Position numbers and translations under genes: made by a program | NCBI GenBank assembly: GCA_040880205.1 | Contig: JBBDIU010000074.1 | Coordinates: 1 to 26,690, forward strand | DNA length: 26,690 nucleotides | DNA from: WACF01 sp040880205 | Lineage (GTDB): Bacteria; Pseudomonadota; Gammaproteobacteria; Pseudomonadales; Cellvibrionaceae | Direction of reading: 5' to 3' | Notes under the pieces: generated by a model | Databases searched by the model: none | What the model saw: only the letters and a program-made list of their open reading frames with translations | Told to the model about the DNA's origin: nothing | Shown: positions 16,243 through 22,702 of the stretch, in pieces | Position numbering within the stretch: the stretch's first letter is position 1 | How the letters are laid out: each line of letters starts with the position of its first letter

Positions 16243-16680
16243 AGTCTCGCTTCCTAGCTCCTGGAAATACACGAGCTCGGGATCACCTGGGTCGAGATTC
16301 TCAATAGTCCCGCTGCGAGCATAACCCAGCTTTTCGAGTAATCCCTGCATGCCTGAATTGGACTCATTCGTTGACGTGAAGAGCTTTAGCGTTTCACAGC
16401 GCGACGCCAGTTCTTTCATCAAAGAGGTACCGACACCTTTTCGTCTCGCACTGTCAGAAACGTAGACCATCGATATGAAACCGTTCTCGAAGAATGTGTA
16501 CTCGAGAACGCCATATCCAAGAATCCCCGAACCATCTTCGGCGACGAGACAGAGTGCCGACTCGAGAACTCGCTCAATGAACTTCACGCGGTCGCGGTCT
16601 GTTTGCGCGACAGGGTCAATCTCAAGAATTGCGGCACGATCTCCGGGGCCCGCGTCACGTATTGTCATTGCATCACCCAT
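16237..16680 (-). CDS. GNAT family N-acetyltransferase
   Basis: The 147-residue protein is a single-domain GNAT enzyme transferring acetyl from acetyl-CoA to an unknown amine. The acetyl-CoA loop is SDSARRKGVGTSLMKEL (R/Q-x-x-G-x-G), after the strand FISMVYVS. The C-terminal motif B region reads LKLFTSTNESNSGMQGLLEKLGYARSG. ATG 16678-16680 is used; a second ATG four codons later, behind GGGTGAT, is as likely. The stop codon lies within the attC R'' box. Substrate specificity cannot be predicted. Confidence 0.9.
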   Translation of the reverse strand: MGDAMTIRDAGPGDRAAILEIDPVAQTDRDRVKFIERVLESALCLVAEDGSGILGYGVLEYTFFENGFISMVYVSDSARRKGVGTSLMKELASRCETLKLFTSTNESNSGMQGLLEKLGYARSGTIENLDPGDPELVYFQELGSETA

Positions 16681-16798
16681 TCTGCTCTGAGACCTATCGT
16701 AGACGACGAACGATTGTCCTTAAATGTGAACAGCCTTGTATCTGTCTAGGCCTGCTTTATAAGGCCCATGCCTCTGGCGGGTTGCTGTGGTTTGCTTT

Positions 16799-16806
16799 GT
16801 TATGCC
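16799..16806. repeat. 8-bp box GTTATGCC, inverted copy of GGCATAAC at 17480-17487
   Basis: GTTATGCC at 16799-16806 and its exact complement at 17480-17487 bracket phd-vapC. The first lies 13 bases ahead of the operator and the second overlaps the vapC stop. Both resemble attC R boxes of the GTTATGC type seen in some gammaproteobacterial integrons, but the full folded sites are not intact. They probably mark the edges of a cassette. Confidence 0.4.
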
Positions 16807-16819
16807 TTTTGCTTTAAAG

Positions 16820-16840
16820 TTGTACAAATTGTTTGTACAA
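16820..16840 (+). promoter_or_regulatory. Palindromic operator of phd-vapC
   Basis: TTGTACAAA (16820-16828), TTG, TTTGTACAA (16832-16840) is a perfect nine-base inverted repeat with a three-base spacer, 5 bases before the first ATG of the antitoxin. Each arm contains the self-palindrome TTGTACAA. Phd antitoxins repress their own operon by binding such sites, so this is the expected operator. Confidence 0.7.
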
Positions 16841-16845
16841 GCCAT

Positions 16846-17088
16846 ATGGTGAGCCCCGTGGAGACTGTCAATATTAGCGATTTTAGAGCTAACTTATTGA
16901 AATATTTGGAAAAAGCTAGCGCAGGCCAACAAATTATCGTGACAACCAATGGTAGAGTTCTAGCGACTATATCACCTCCAATACAGTTGCGGGAAACCGC
17001 TAGAAGCCAGTTGGCCGGGCTCGCCGCTACCGCGAAGATTCATGACGTAACGAGTCCAATAAAGGTAGATTGGGATGCAGCTTCATGA
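16846..17088 (+). CDS. Phd/YefM family antitoxin
   Basis: The 80-residue antitoxin neutralises the adjacent PIN-domain toxin and represses the operon. The N-terminal dimer/DNA-binding part ETVNISDFRANLLKYLEKAS and QIIVTTNGRVLATISPP is typical of Phd/YefM. The C-terminal tail (TSPIKVDWDAAS) would bind the toxin. Starts at ATG 16846, GTG 16849 or GTG 16858 are all open; the last gives METVNISDF, closest to the family's usual N-terminus. The stop overlaps vapC in an ATGA arrangement. Confidence 0.9.
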   Translation: MVSPVETVNISDFRANLLKYLEKASAGQQIIVTTNGRVLATISPPIQLRETARSQLAGLAATAKIHDVTSPIKVDWDAAS

Positions 17089-17480
17089 TCTTATTAGACA
17101 CCTGCGCAATCGTTTGGGATGCTCTCGACCAAGGCCAACTTAGTGCTAAAGCATCGAAAGCGATTGACCGAGCTGACCAACACAATGCGTTAATAGTTTC
17201 CGATATTTCAATTTGGGAAATTGCTATGCTAATAAAAAAGGGCCGAATTGAAGTTGATACCAACGCCGCTAACTTCGTCAACTTGTTTCTTCAGTCTCGA
17301 AATATTTCAGTTATTCAAATTTCCTCTGAAATCGCCGAGCTCTCCACAAATTTCGGCCCCAGCATAAGTAACGATCCCGCCGACCGATTAATCGCAGCTA
17401 CATCAATCATCCATAATGCACAGCTCGTAACAGCCGATAAAAATTTAATAGAAAGCGAAATAGTGGATACGCTGTGGTAG
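17085..17480 (+). CDS. vapC: PIN-domain ribonuclease toxin (VapC family)
   Basis: The 131-residue toxin is a Mg-dependent RNase. The acidic active-site residues are visible: D5 in MILLDTCAIVW, E45 in SIWEIAML, D100 in NDPADRLIAATS and D118 in LVTADKNL. The ATG at 17085 overlaps the antitoxin stop (ATGA), so translation is coupled. The 411-base open frame extends five codons upstream, but that would overlap the antitoxin further and has no ribosome-binding site. The gene is AT-richer than the surrounding core genes. Confidence 0.92.
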   Translation: MILLDTCAIVWDALDQGQLSAKASKAIDRADQHNALIVSDISIWEIAMLIKKGRIEVDTNAANFVNLFLQSRNISVIQISSEIAELSTNFGPSISNDPADRLIAATSIIHNAQLVTADKNLIESEIVDTLW

Positions 17481-17662
17481 GCATAACTGTCCATATCTAC
17501 ATATGACCATGCTACTTTATCAGGCCGATGTCTATATCTGGACATTTACCAGTCTCTGAACAGAGGCATATAGCTTTTCCGTAGGCCCCAAGCTAGGCCG
17601 TATGCTTGGCACCCCGCTAGCCGCGGGTCCGTCGTTTAAAAAACGGCTTTATTTGGGCGAGC

Positions 17663-17932
17663 CTATTCACCACCCTGCTTGGTAGGCGATGCATCGCCGC
17701 CACCGCGGTTGGGATCCACTTCATCCAACGCAGCCAGCACGTCGGCCAGTTTCACCCGGTTGGCGCCACCGCGCATATTCTCCTCTTCCGCCACCTCCAT
17801 TTCCCGCGCGTCGTATTCCCACTGCCGCAGCACCGCTAATTTTTGCTCCCGCGAAAGCCCGGCTTCAGCGACCACATCCGCCGGTCGATCAAACACCGCA
17901 CTCGGATTCAACTTCGCTTCCTCAAAATCCAT
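17663..17932 (-). CDS. Small acidic conserved-looking protein of unknown function
   Basis: The 89-residue protein begins MDFEEAKLNPSAVFDRPADV and has a central motif LSREQKLAVLRQWEYDAREMEVAEEENM, likely helical and strongly charged. I have no function for it. No signal peptide or membrane segment is present. ATG 17930-17932 has a good GGAGG site five bases upstream, which decides this start over one eight codons earlier. It follows metA on the same strand, separated by a heptamer repeat tract. Hairpins at 17616-17655 may end its transcript. Confidence 0.75.
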   Translation of the reverse strand: MDFEEAKLNPSAVFDRPADVVAEAGLSREQKLAVLRQWEYDAREMEVAEEENMRGGANRVKLADVLAALDEVDPNRGGGDASPTKQGGE

Positions 17933-17943
17933 ACACACCTCCG

Positions 17944-18062
17944 ATTCAATGAACAATGATCAATGACCACGACCTCCCGCTCCCTGTTCCCCTAATCCCT
18001 ATTCACCATTCACCATTCACTATCACTGTTCACTGTTCCCTGTTACCTGTCACCTGTTCACT
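17944..18062. repeat. Degenerate heptamer tandem repeat between metA and the small gene
   Basis: The 119 bases divide without a register break into 17 heptamers: ATTCAAT, GAACAAT, GATCAAT, GACCACG, then ACCTCCC, GCTCCCT, GTTCCCC, TAATCCC, TATTCAC, CATTCAC twice, TATCACT, GTTCACT, GTTCCCT, GTTACCT, GTCACCT and GTTCACT. Neighbouring units differ by one to three bases. The tract ends inside the metA stop codon. It resembles the short tandemly repeated heptamers known from cyanobacteria. Confidence 0.75.
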
Positions 18063-18978
18063 GCCCTATCCTGTCCATATCAAAAGGCGTCAACTGGTAA
18101 ACGTAGTAATTCAGCCAATTGTTAAACAGCAGATTGCCATGACTCTTCCAGGTAATGGTTGGCTGCTGACTGGGATCGTCATTGGGAAAATAATTCTCCG
18201 GAATCGTGGGATTGAGACCGGCACGAATGTCACGCTCGTATTCGTCCTTCAAACAGAGGGGCTCATACTCCGAATGTCCGATCACAAACACTTGCCGGCT
18301 GTCCTTGCGCACCACCAGGAACGCACCGACCTGCTCCGAGGCCGCCACCACTTCCAAATCCGGGTGGGCTTCAATGGCTTCCAGGCTGACTTCCGCGTAA
18401 CGGGAATGGGGCGCCTCGAAGATATCGTCAAAGCCTCGCACAATCGGGGAATGGGGTTTTACCAAATGATGGCGATACACTCCGGACACCTTTTTCGCCA
18501 AAACCCGCTTGGCGATTCCGTAATAGTGATACATGGCCGCCTGTACCGCCCAACAAAGAAATAAGCTGGAGGTAACATTGCGTTTGGTCCAGTCCATCAC
18601 TTGTTTCAATTCCTCCCAGAACAACACCTCCTCGAAGGGAATTGCGCCCAGGGGCGCGCCGGTAATGATCATTCCGTCGTATTTATGGCCTTTTACACCG
18701 TCGAAGTCCTTGTAAAACGCTTCCATGTGTTCGATGGAGGTATTTTTGGAAGGCTTGTCATGAATGCGCATCAGTTCCAAATCCACCTGCAAGGGTGTAT
18801 TGGACAGCATGCGGATCAGGTGAATTTCCGTTTCGATTTTTTTCGGCATCAGGTTAAGCAACAAAATTTTCAGTGGACGAATATCCTGGTGCTGCGCGTC
18901 CTGATCGGACATGACGAACACGTTTTCCCGTTGCAACACATCGGCGGCAGGCAGATTTCCCGGTAGGCGAATGGGCAT
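18058..18978 (-). CDS. metA: Homoserine O-succinyltransferase
   Basis: The 306-residue enzyme makes O-succinylhomoserine, the first committed step of methionine synthesis. It aligns along its length with E. coli MetA: N-terminus MPIRLPGNLPA, then ENVFVM, IRPLKILLLNLMPKKIETE, and the end GNLLFNNWLNYYVYQLTP. The catalytic residues are C142 in FLCWAVQAA, H235 and E237 in GHSEYE. Gly at 111 in TGAPLG is the residue linked to succinyl- rather than acetyl-CoA use. ATG 18976-18978 is chosen because it gives the family N-terminus behind a GGAAA site; the frame is open 15 codons further. The leader contains a hairpin at 19010-19037. Confidence 0.96.
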   Translation of the reverse strand: MPIRLPGNLPAADVLQRENVFVMSDQDAQHQDIRPLKILLLNLMPKKIETEIHLIRMLSNTPLQVDLELMRIHDKPSKNTSIEHMEAFYKDFDGVKGHKYDGMIITGAPLGAIPFEEVLFWEELKQVMDWTKRNVTSSLFLCWAVQAAMYHYYGIAKRVLAKKVSGVYRHHLVKPHSPIVRGFDDIFEAPHSRYAEVSLEAIEAHPDLEVVAASEQVGAFLVVRKDSRQVFVIGHSEYEPLCLKDEYERDIRAGLNPTIPENYFPNDDPSQQPTITWKSHGNLLFNNWLNYYVYQLTPFDMDRIGQ

Positions 18979-19009
18979 GTCGGCTGTTTCCTTTCCTAAT
19001 ACTAACGCG

Positions 19010-19037
19010 GCGAGCGGGCACAAAAAAACCCACTCGC
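19010..19037 (-). promoter_or_regulatory. Hairpin in the metA leader
   Basis: In minus-strand RNA, GCGAGUGGG (19029-19037) can pair with CCCGCUCGC (19010-19018) over nine pairs including one G-U, around a ten-base loop beginning with seven U. It lies 31 bases before the metA ATG. The loop rather than the 3' side holds the U-run, so it is not a standard terminator. No SAM riboswitch core is recognisable. Confidence 0.35.
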
Positions 19038-19055
19038 ACGCGCCTGCTATGACAA

Positions 19056-19100
19056 GCCGCTAAAGTAGGTTTGGGGGGAAATCTCTTTAGCGGCATTTTT
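19056..19100 (+). terminator. Terminator-like hairpin between metA and the symporter
   Basis: GCCGCTAAAG (19056-19065) and CTTTAGCGGC (19085-19094) are perfect ten-base inverted repeats with a 19-base loop, followed by ATTTTT. In the plus orientation this looks like a Rho-independent terminator with a large loop, yet no plus-strand gene precedes it. It could end a short leader or small RNA. The rest of 18979-19302 holds the metA leader hairpin and two short CGGGTCATAAGCCC / AAGCCCGAGC-like repeats near 19236-19285, but no gene. Confidence 0.4.
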
Positions 19101-19302
19101 AACGCGCCCGCAAGCTGACTCAAATCGGCGCTAGTGCGGGCTATTCTAGGCCAAATGGATTCTCCGGGTCAATCGCCGGGCCTGTCGCCGTTTGCTTCTG
19201 AGACGAAAATTCGTAGACTGGAGCACTTTGCACGCCCGGGTCATAAGCCCGAACCATAAACTCAAGTTATAAGCCCGAGCCGTTAGCCAAGCGATAAGAA
19301 CA

Positions 19303-20676
19303 ATGTCGATGCTGGATACCATTGAAAGCGGCCTAAACGCTTTCGCCGACTTCATGTGGAGCACCCCGCTGGTAGTCCTTATTGTCGGGGGCGGGCTGTT
19401 TTTCATGATTTATTCGCGCCTGCGTCCCTACCGCTATCTGTATCACGCGGTTGACCTGGTGCGAGGCAAGTTCGACGATCCCCGCGATCCCGGTCATGTA
19501 CCGCATTCCCAGGCACTGGCAACCGCCTTGTCCGGTACCCTGGGCCTGGGCAATATCGCCGGGGTCGCCATCGCCATCAGTGCCGGTGGACCCGGGGCCG
19601 TATTCTGGATGTGGGTGACAGCCATTGTGGGTGTGGCCACCAAGTTCTACACGGCTTCGCTGGCGGTTATGTACCGGGGCAAGGATTCCACCGGGGTATT
19701 GCGCGGCGGGCCCATGTATGTGATCCGCGAAGGCCTGGGCAAGCGCTGGTATCCCCTGGCGGTTCTGTTCGCCGTCGCCGGCATGCTGGGCACCTTGCCG
19801 GTTTTCCAGGCCAACCAGTTTGTGCAACTATTTCGGGAAACCGTGGCCATCCCCAGTGGATGGGCTACAGCGGAGGCACATTTTTGGTCGGATCTCGTCA
19901 CCAGCGGCGTGCTAGCCGCATTGGCGACGCTGGTGATCGTGGGCCAGATTACGCGCATCGGCAAGGTCACCGTCCGGCTGGTGCCGTCAATGGTACTCCT
20001 TTATCTGGGTGTGGCGGTTTACGTCCTGATTCGCCACGCTGGCGAAGTACCCGGTGCTTTGGCATTGATTGTAAGCGATGCGTTTACTGGCAATGCGGTC
20101 GCAGGTGGCGCGATCGGCTCGGTGATAATGATCGGTGTGCGCCGGGGAGCGTTCTCCAACGAAGCCGGTATCGGGACTGAATCCATGGCCCACGGCGCGG
20201 CGCGCACCGACGAGCCCATTCGCGAAGGCGTCGTCGCCATGACCGGGCCGATCATTGATACCCTGGTGGTTTGCACCTGCACCGCCCTGATCATTTTGCT
20301 AACCGGTGTGTGGCAGGCCGGCGGCGAAGTGGAAGGCGTGACCCTCACCGCCCAGGCCATGGCCCAGGTATTGCCCCGGAGTGGAATCTACATTTTGCTA
20401 ATAATGGTTGCCCTATTGAGCTTCAGCACCATCGTTACCTTTTGGTTTTACGGCGCCAAGTGCCTGGGCTTTTTGTTCGGTGCCGAGCGGCAGCATTATT
20501 ACACACCTGTCTACGTGAGCCTGATTGTGGTGGGCTCCTTGGTATCGCTGGATAGTGTGAATGGCTTGATAGTGGGAATGTATGCGGTAATGGCCATTCC
20601 CACTATGTTATCAACCTTGCTGCTGGCACCACGGGTCAATGATGCGGCGGTAAAATACTTTTCCCAGTTGAAATAA
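19303..20676 (+). CDS. AGCS-family sodium:alanine/glycine-type symporter
   Basis: The 457-residue inner-membrane protein imports a small amino acid with Na+. The family signature GGPGAVFWMWVTAIVG lies near residues 94-109, preceded by ALSGTLGLGNIAGVAIA, a conserved substrate-binding helix. Other family stretches are RGGPMYVIREGLGKRWYPLA and RRGAFSNEAGIGTESMAHGAA. About ten to eleven hydrophobic segments are visible, and the length is normal. Start at ATG 19303 has a weak TAAGAAC upstream. It is divergent from metA. Alanine, glycine or glutamine are all possible substrates. Confidence 0.95.
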   Translation: MSMLDTIESGLNAFADFMWSTPLVVLIVGGGLFFMIYSRLRPYRYLYHAVDLVRGKFDDPRDPGHVPHSQALATALSGTLGLGNIAGVAIAISAGGPGAVFWMWVTAIVGVATKFYTASLAVMYRGKDSTGVLRGGPMYVIREGLGKRWYPLAVLFAVAGMLGTLPVFQANQFVQLFRETVAIPSGWATAEAHFWSDLVTSGVLAALATLVIVGQITRIGKVTVRLVPSMVLLYLGVAVYVLIRHAGEVPGALALIVSDAFTGNAVAGGAIGSVIMIGVRRGAFSNEAGIGTESMAHGAARTDEPIREGVVAMTGPIIDTLVVCTCTALIILLTGVWQAGGEVEGVTLTAQAMAQVLPRSGIYILLIMVALLSFSTIVTFWFYGAKCLGFLFGAERQHYYTPVYVSLIVVGSLVSLDSVNGLIVGMYAVMAIPTMLSTLLLAPRVNDAAVKYFSQLK

Positions 20677-20700
20677 CCCGAACACATTGCCGAGCCACTG

Positions 20701-21183
20701 TTAAAGAATACGATAGATGCTGTAGGCCGTTTTGCCATCGATGCGCTTGCCAATACCAACCGCAATTATCGTGTTGAGGTAATCGTATTTCTCCGACGCG
20801 GTTTCGAATGTCGGCACGACTCGCCAATAAAGACCCGTATCGGATCGACTCAGCACGCCGTGATAGGACATATATATCAATTGACCATCGTCGGTTTCCA
20901 AGGTTACTCGCACGTCCAATTCACTGGTGCCATCGGCGCGCGCTTCAATCCAATCGGCACCGACGTTCAACACCTTCCCATTTAATTCGGGTCCTTCGAA
21001 GCGGCCGCCAGTAATCGGCACAATGCGGCGACTGCCGATTTGTTGCGGATCGGCTGTGTCGATGATGAAGTCCATCAGAAATTCCGATTGCAATTCGTTG
21101 CGCTCTTCCTGCGCGATTGCTGATGCGCTAAACATGATGGTCAGCGTGGCGGCGAGCAGTAGAATTTTCTTTGCGAGTAGCAT
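20701..21183 (-). CDS. Exported DUF3237-type protein
   Basis: The 160-residue product has a signal peptide (MLLAKKILLLAATLTIMFSA, cleavage likely after AIA). The mature domain matches my recollection of DUF3237: GSRRIVPITGGRFEGPELNG, GADWIEARADGTSELDVRVTLETDDGQLIYMSYHG, and the end FETASEKYDYLNTIIAVGIGKR. Function of the family is unknown; members are often lipocalin-like barrels found near aromatic-degradation genes. ATG 21181-21183 has AAGGAG at good distance. It converges on the symporter with only 24 bases between stops. Confidence 0.85.
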   Translation of the reverse strand: MLLAKKILLLAATLTIMFSASAIAQEERNELQSEFLMDFIIDTADPQQIGSRRIVPITGGRFEGPELNGKVLNVGADWIEARADGTSELDVRVTLETDDGQLIYMSYHGVLSRSDTGLYWRVVPTFETASEKYDYLNTIIAVGIGKRIDGKTAYSIYRIL

Positions 21184-21604
21184 TTGTTATATCTCCTTGT
21201 GACTGGTTCGGTGATCGGGAATGTAAGGTTTAATTTCGGATTGGAACGGTTTGCAGATCCACCTACCTATCAGCATATAAGGTTCGCGCGCAACGGGGTT
21301 CCCTGCTAAACACTAATTAACACTGCACACTTATGAACAGATGAACTAACCTTTTGTCGCCTGTCCAACGAGTGTCCCTTACCATTGCCTTACCATTGTA
21401 GTCGGTGTCACGATTTGTGGTGTAATCTTCGAGTGCGTCCGTGTTTCAGCGCGCTGCTTTGCGCCGCGTCAATGCCGATAACCGCGCACATTATCCAGGC
21501 AACTGCCGCCAGGCACGGTATACTTGGCATATAGCTTGCCCGTCTACAGTTGTTGTGCCGGGCCCGATTGCATCAGTAGTTTTTCTCGAGAAGACTTGCC
21601 CACA
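21184..21604. other. Intergenic region upstream of the RND genes, with an 11-bp tandem repeat
   Basis: No gene is supported here. CCTTACCATTG occurs twice in direct tandem at 21377-21387 and 21388-21398, about 210 bases before the adaptor start; this could be a regulator-binding site. An upstream extension of the adaptor frame to 21524 lacks a ribosome-binding site and would hide the lipoprotein signal. No regulator gene of TetR or MarR type is adjacent. Confidence 0.4.
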
Positions 21605-22702
21605 ATGAAAATATCCCCTACCCCCATCCCAACACCTCTCATTCTGCTGTTTCTTGCGCTGGCGGCTTGTACCAGCGATGCACCGACCGAACGCTCCAAT
21701 GGCCCCCAAGGGACCCAACGAGTCATTGTGGAAGCGATTACTGAAACCCCTCTGGTCACCCGAGTGGAAGCCGTGGGTACTTCCCGCGCCGCGCAATCCA
21801 TAACGCTGTATCCAGCCGCGTCCGGGGAAGTGGTTGCGGTTAACTTTGAAGCCGGTCAGGCGGTTGAACAGGGCGACGTATTGCTTGAACTGGATCAGCG
21901 CGACGAGTTGCTCGCCGTCCAGCTTGCGGAGGTTCGGGTGGCGGACGCGGAACGGCTTCATCGGCGCTATGTGAGTTCGGCCGAAAGCGGGGCAACCCTG
22001 CCGACCACCCTGGACGCCTCGGCCACCGCCCTCGAAGAGGCCCACATTGAGTTGGGCCGCGCGCGTATTGCGCTTGAGGACCGCAGTGTAAAAGCACCAT
22101 TCGCCGGCCATGTGGGGATTACCGATGTGGATGCGGGCGACCGGATTCAACCGTCCACGGCGATTACGACCCTGGACAGCCGCGGCGAGTTGCTGGTCAG
22201 TTTCGAGGTGCCGGAGATACTGGTGGATACTCTGCGCACCGGTGACGCGGTGGCTATCGCCACCTGGAATAGCCGCGAGCCGGCGGCCTACGGCGAAATT
22301 GTCAATCTCGGTAGCCGGGTCGATCCAGACACCCGCACCTTTGTGGCCCGCGCGCGGGTCGACAATAGCGAGGACCGACTGCGCCCCGGGCAAAGTTTTC
22401 GGGTTACCTTGGAGATTTTTGGCAGCAACTATCCGGTGCTGCCTGAAGTCGCCCTGCAATGGGGCGTGGACGGCGCCTATGTCTGGTCCGTGGTGGGAAG
22501 CGAGGCACGCCGGCTGCCGGTGAGCGTTATTCAGCGACAACGGGGTCGAGTTCTGGTGGATGGCGAACTCAGCGAAGGCGATCTGGTGGTGGTGGAAGGC
22601 ATTCAACGAATGCGCCCCGGCATCGAGGTAAACCCGGAGCGCACGGAAATTGCGAGCGATGACGAGGCCATGGTGCCCAATTCGGATAAGGGTCCGGGCT
22701 GA
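21605..22702 (+). CDS. RND efflux periplasmic adaptor, lipoprotein
   Basis: The 365-residue membrane-fusion protein links the RND pump to an outer-membrane channel. ATG 21605 gives a lipoprotein signal with lipobox LALAAC, Cys at residue 22, so the protein is lipid-anchored. The barrel-sandwich halves are SGEVVAVNFEAGQAVEQGDVLLEL (about 75-98) and VKAPFAGHVGITDVDAGDRI (about 163-182), separated by a short alpha hairpin. Later segments ALQWGVDGAYVWSV and GDLVVVEGIQRMRPG are typical of the membrane-proximal domain. The stop overlaps the pump ATG by one base. Confidence 0.93.
   Translation: MKISPTPIPTPLILLFLALAACTSDAPTERSNGPQGTQRVIVEAITETPLVTRVEAVGTSRAAQSITLYPAASGEVVAVNFEAGQAVEQGDVLLELDQRDELLAVQLAEVRVADAERLHRRYVSSAESGATLPTTLDASATALEEAHIELGRARIALEDRSVKAPFAGHVGITDVDAGDRIQPSTAITTLDSRGELLVSFEVPEILVDTLRTGDAVAIATWNSREPAAYGEIVNLGSRVDPDTRTFVARARVDNSEDRLRPGQSFRVTLEIFGSNYPVLPEVALQWGVDGAYVWSVVGSEARRLPVSVIQRQRGRVLVDGELSEGDLVVVEGIQRMRPGIEVNPERTEIASDDEAMVPNSDKGPG

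Larger units (their letters stand above)
12234..17487. mobile_element. Integrase-less integron cassette cluster (CALIN-like)
   Basis: Seven intact small genes and one fragment, of unrelated function, are packed between core-type genes. They include two toxin-antitoxin pairs, a GNAT acetyltransferase and an ABM-fold protein, all common cassette cargo. Their stops repeatedly abut or enter attC-like sequences at 12234-12285, 13477-13526 and 16186-16242, with weaker boxes elsewhere. Some genes, notably phd-vapC, are visibly AT-richer than flanking metA and the transhydrogenase genes. No IntI reading frame is present in the window. Orientation is mixed, as expected if toxin-antitoxin cassettes with their own promoters are reversed. 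Other explanations are a genomic island or an accumulation of separate insertions. Confidence 0.6.

Noticed and set aside
12680..16270. Shared 13-mer TTCCAGGAGCTAG in the HAD fragment and the GNAT gene (minus strand)
   Set aside because: A single match of this length in several kilobases is compatible with chance, and both encode the ordinary residues FQEL.
17487..17662. Complete attC site after vapC
   Set aside because: Only the GGCATAAC box is visible; no matching R' box follows and the imperfect TGTCCA/TGGACA dyad does not fold like an attC site.
12234..17700. Integron integrase gene
   Set aside because: No tyrosine recombinase motifs occur in any frame that I could recognise in or near the cluster.
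18979..19055. SAM-type riboswitch ahead of metA
   Set aside because: No conserved SAM riboswitch core or kink-turn sequence can be recognised; only a simple hairpin is present.
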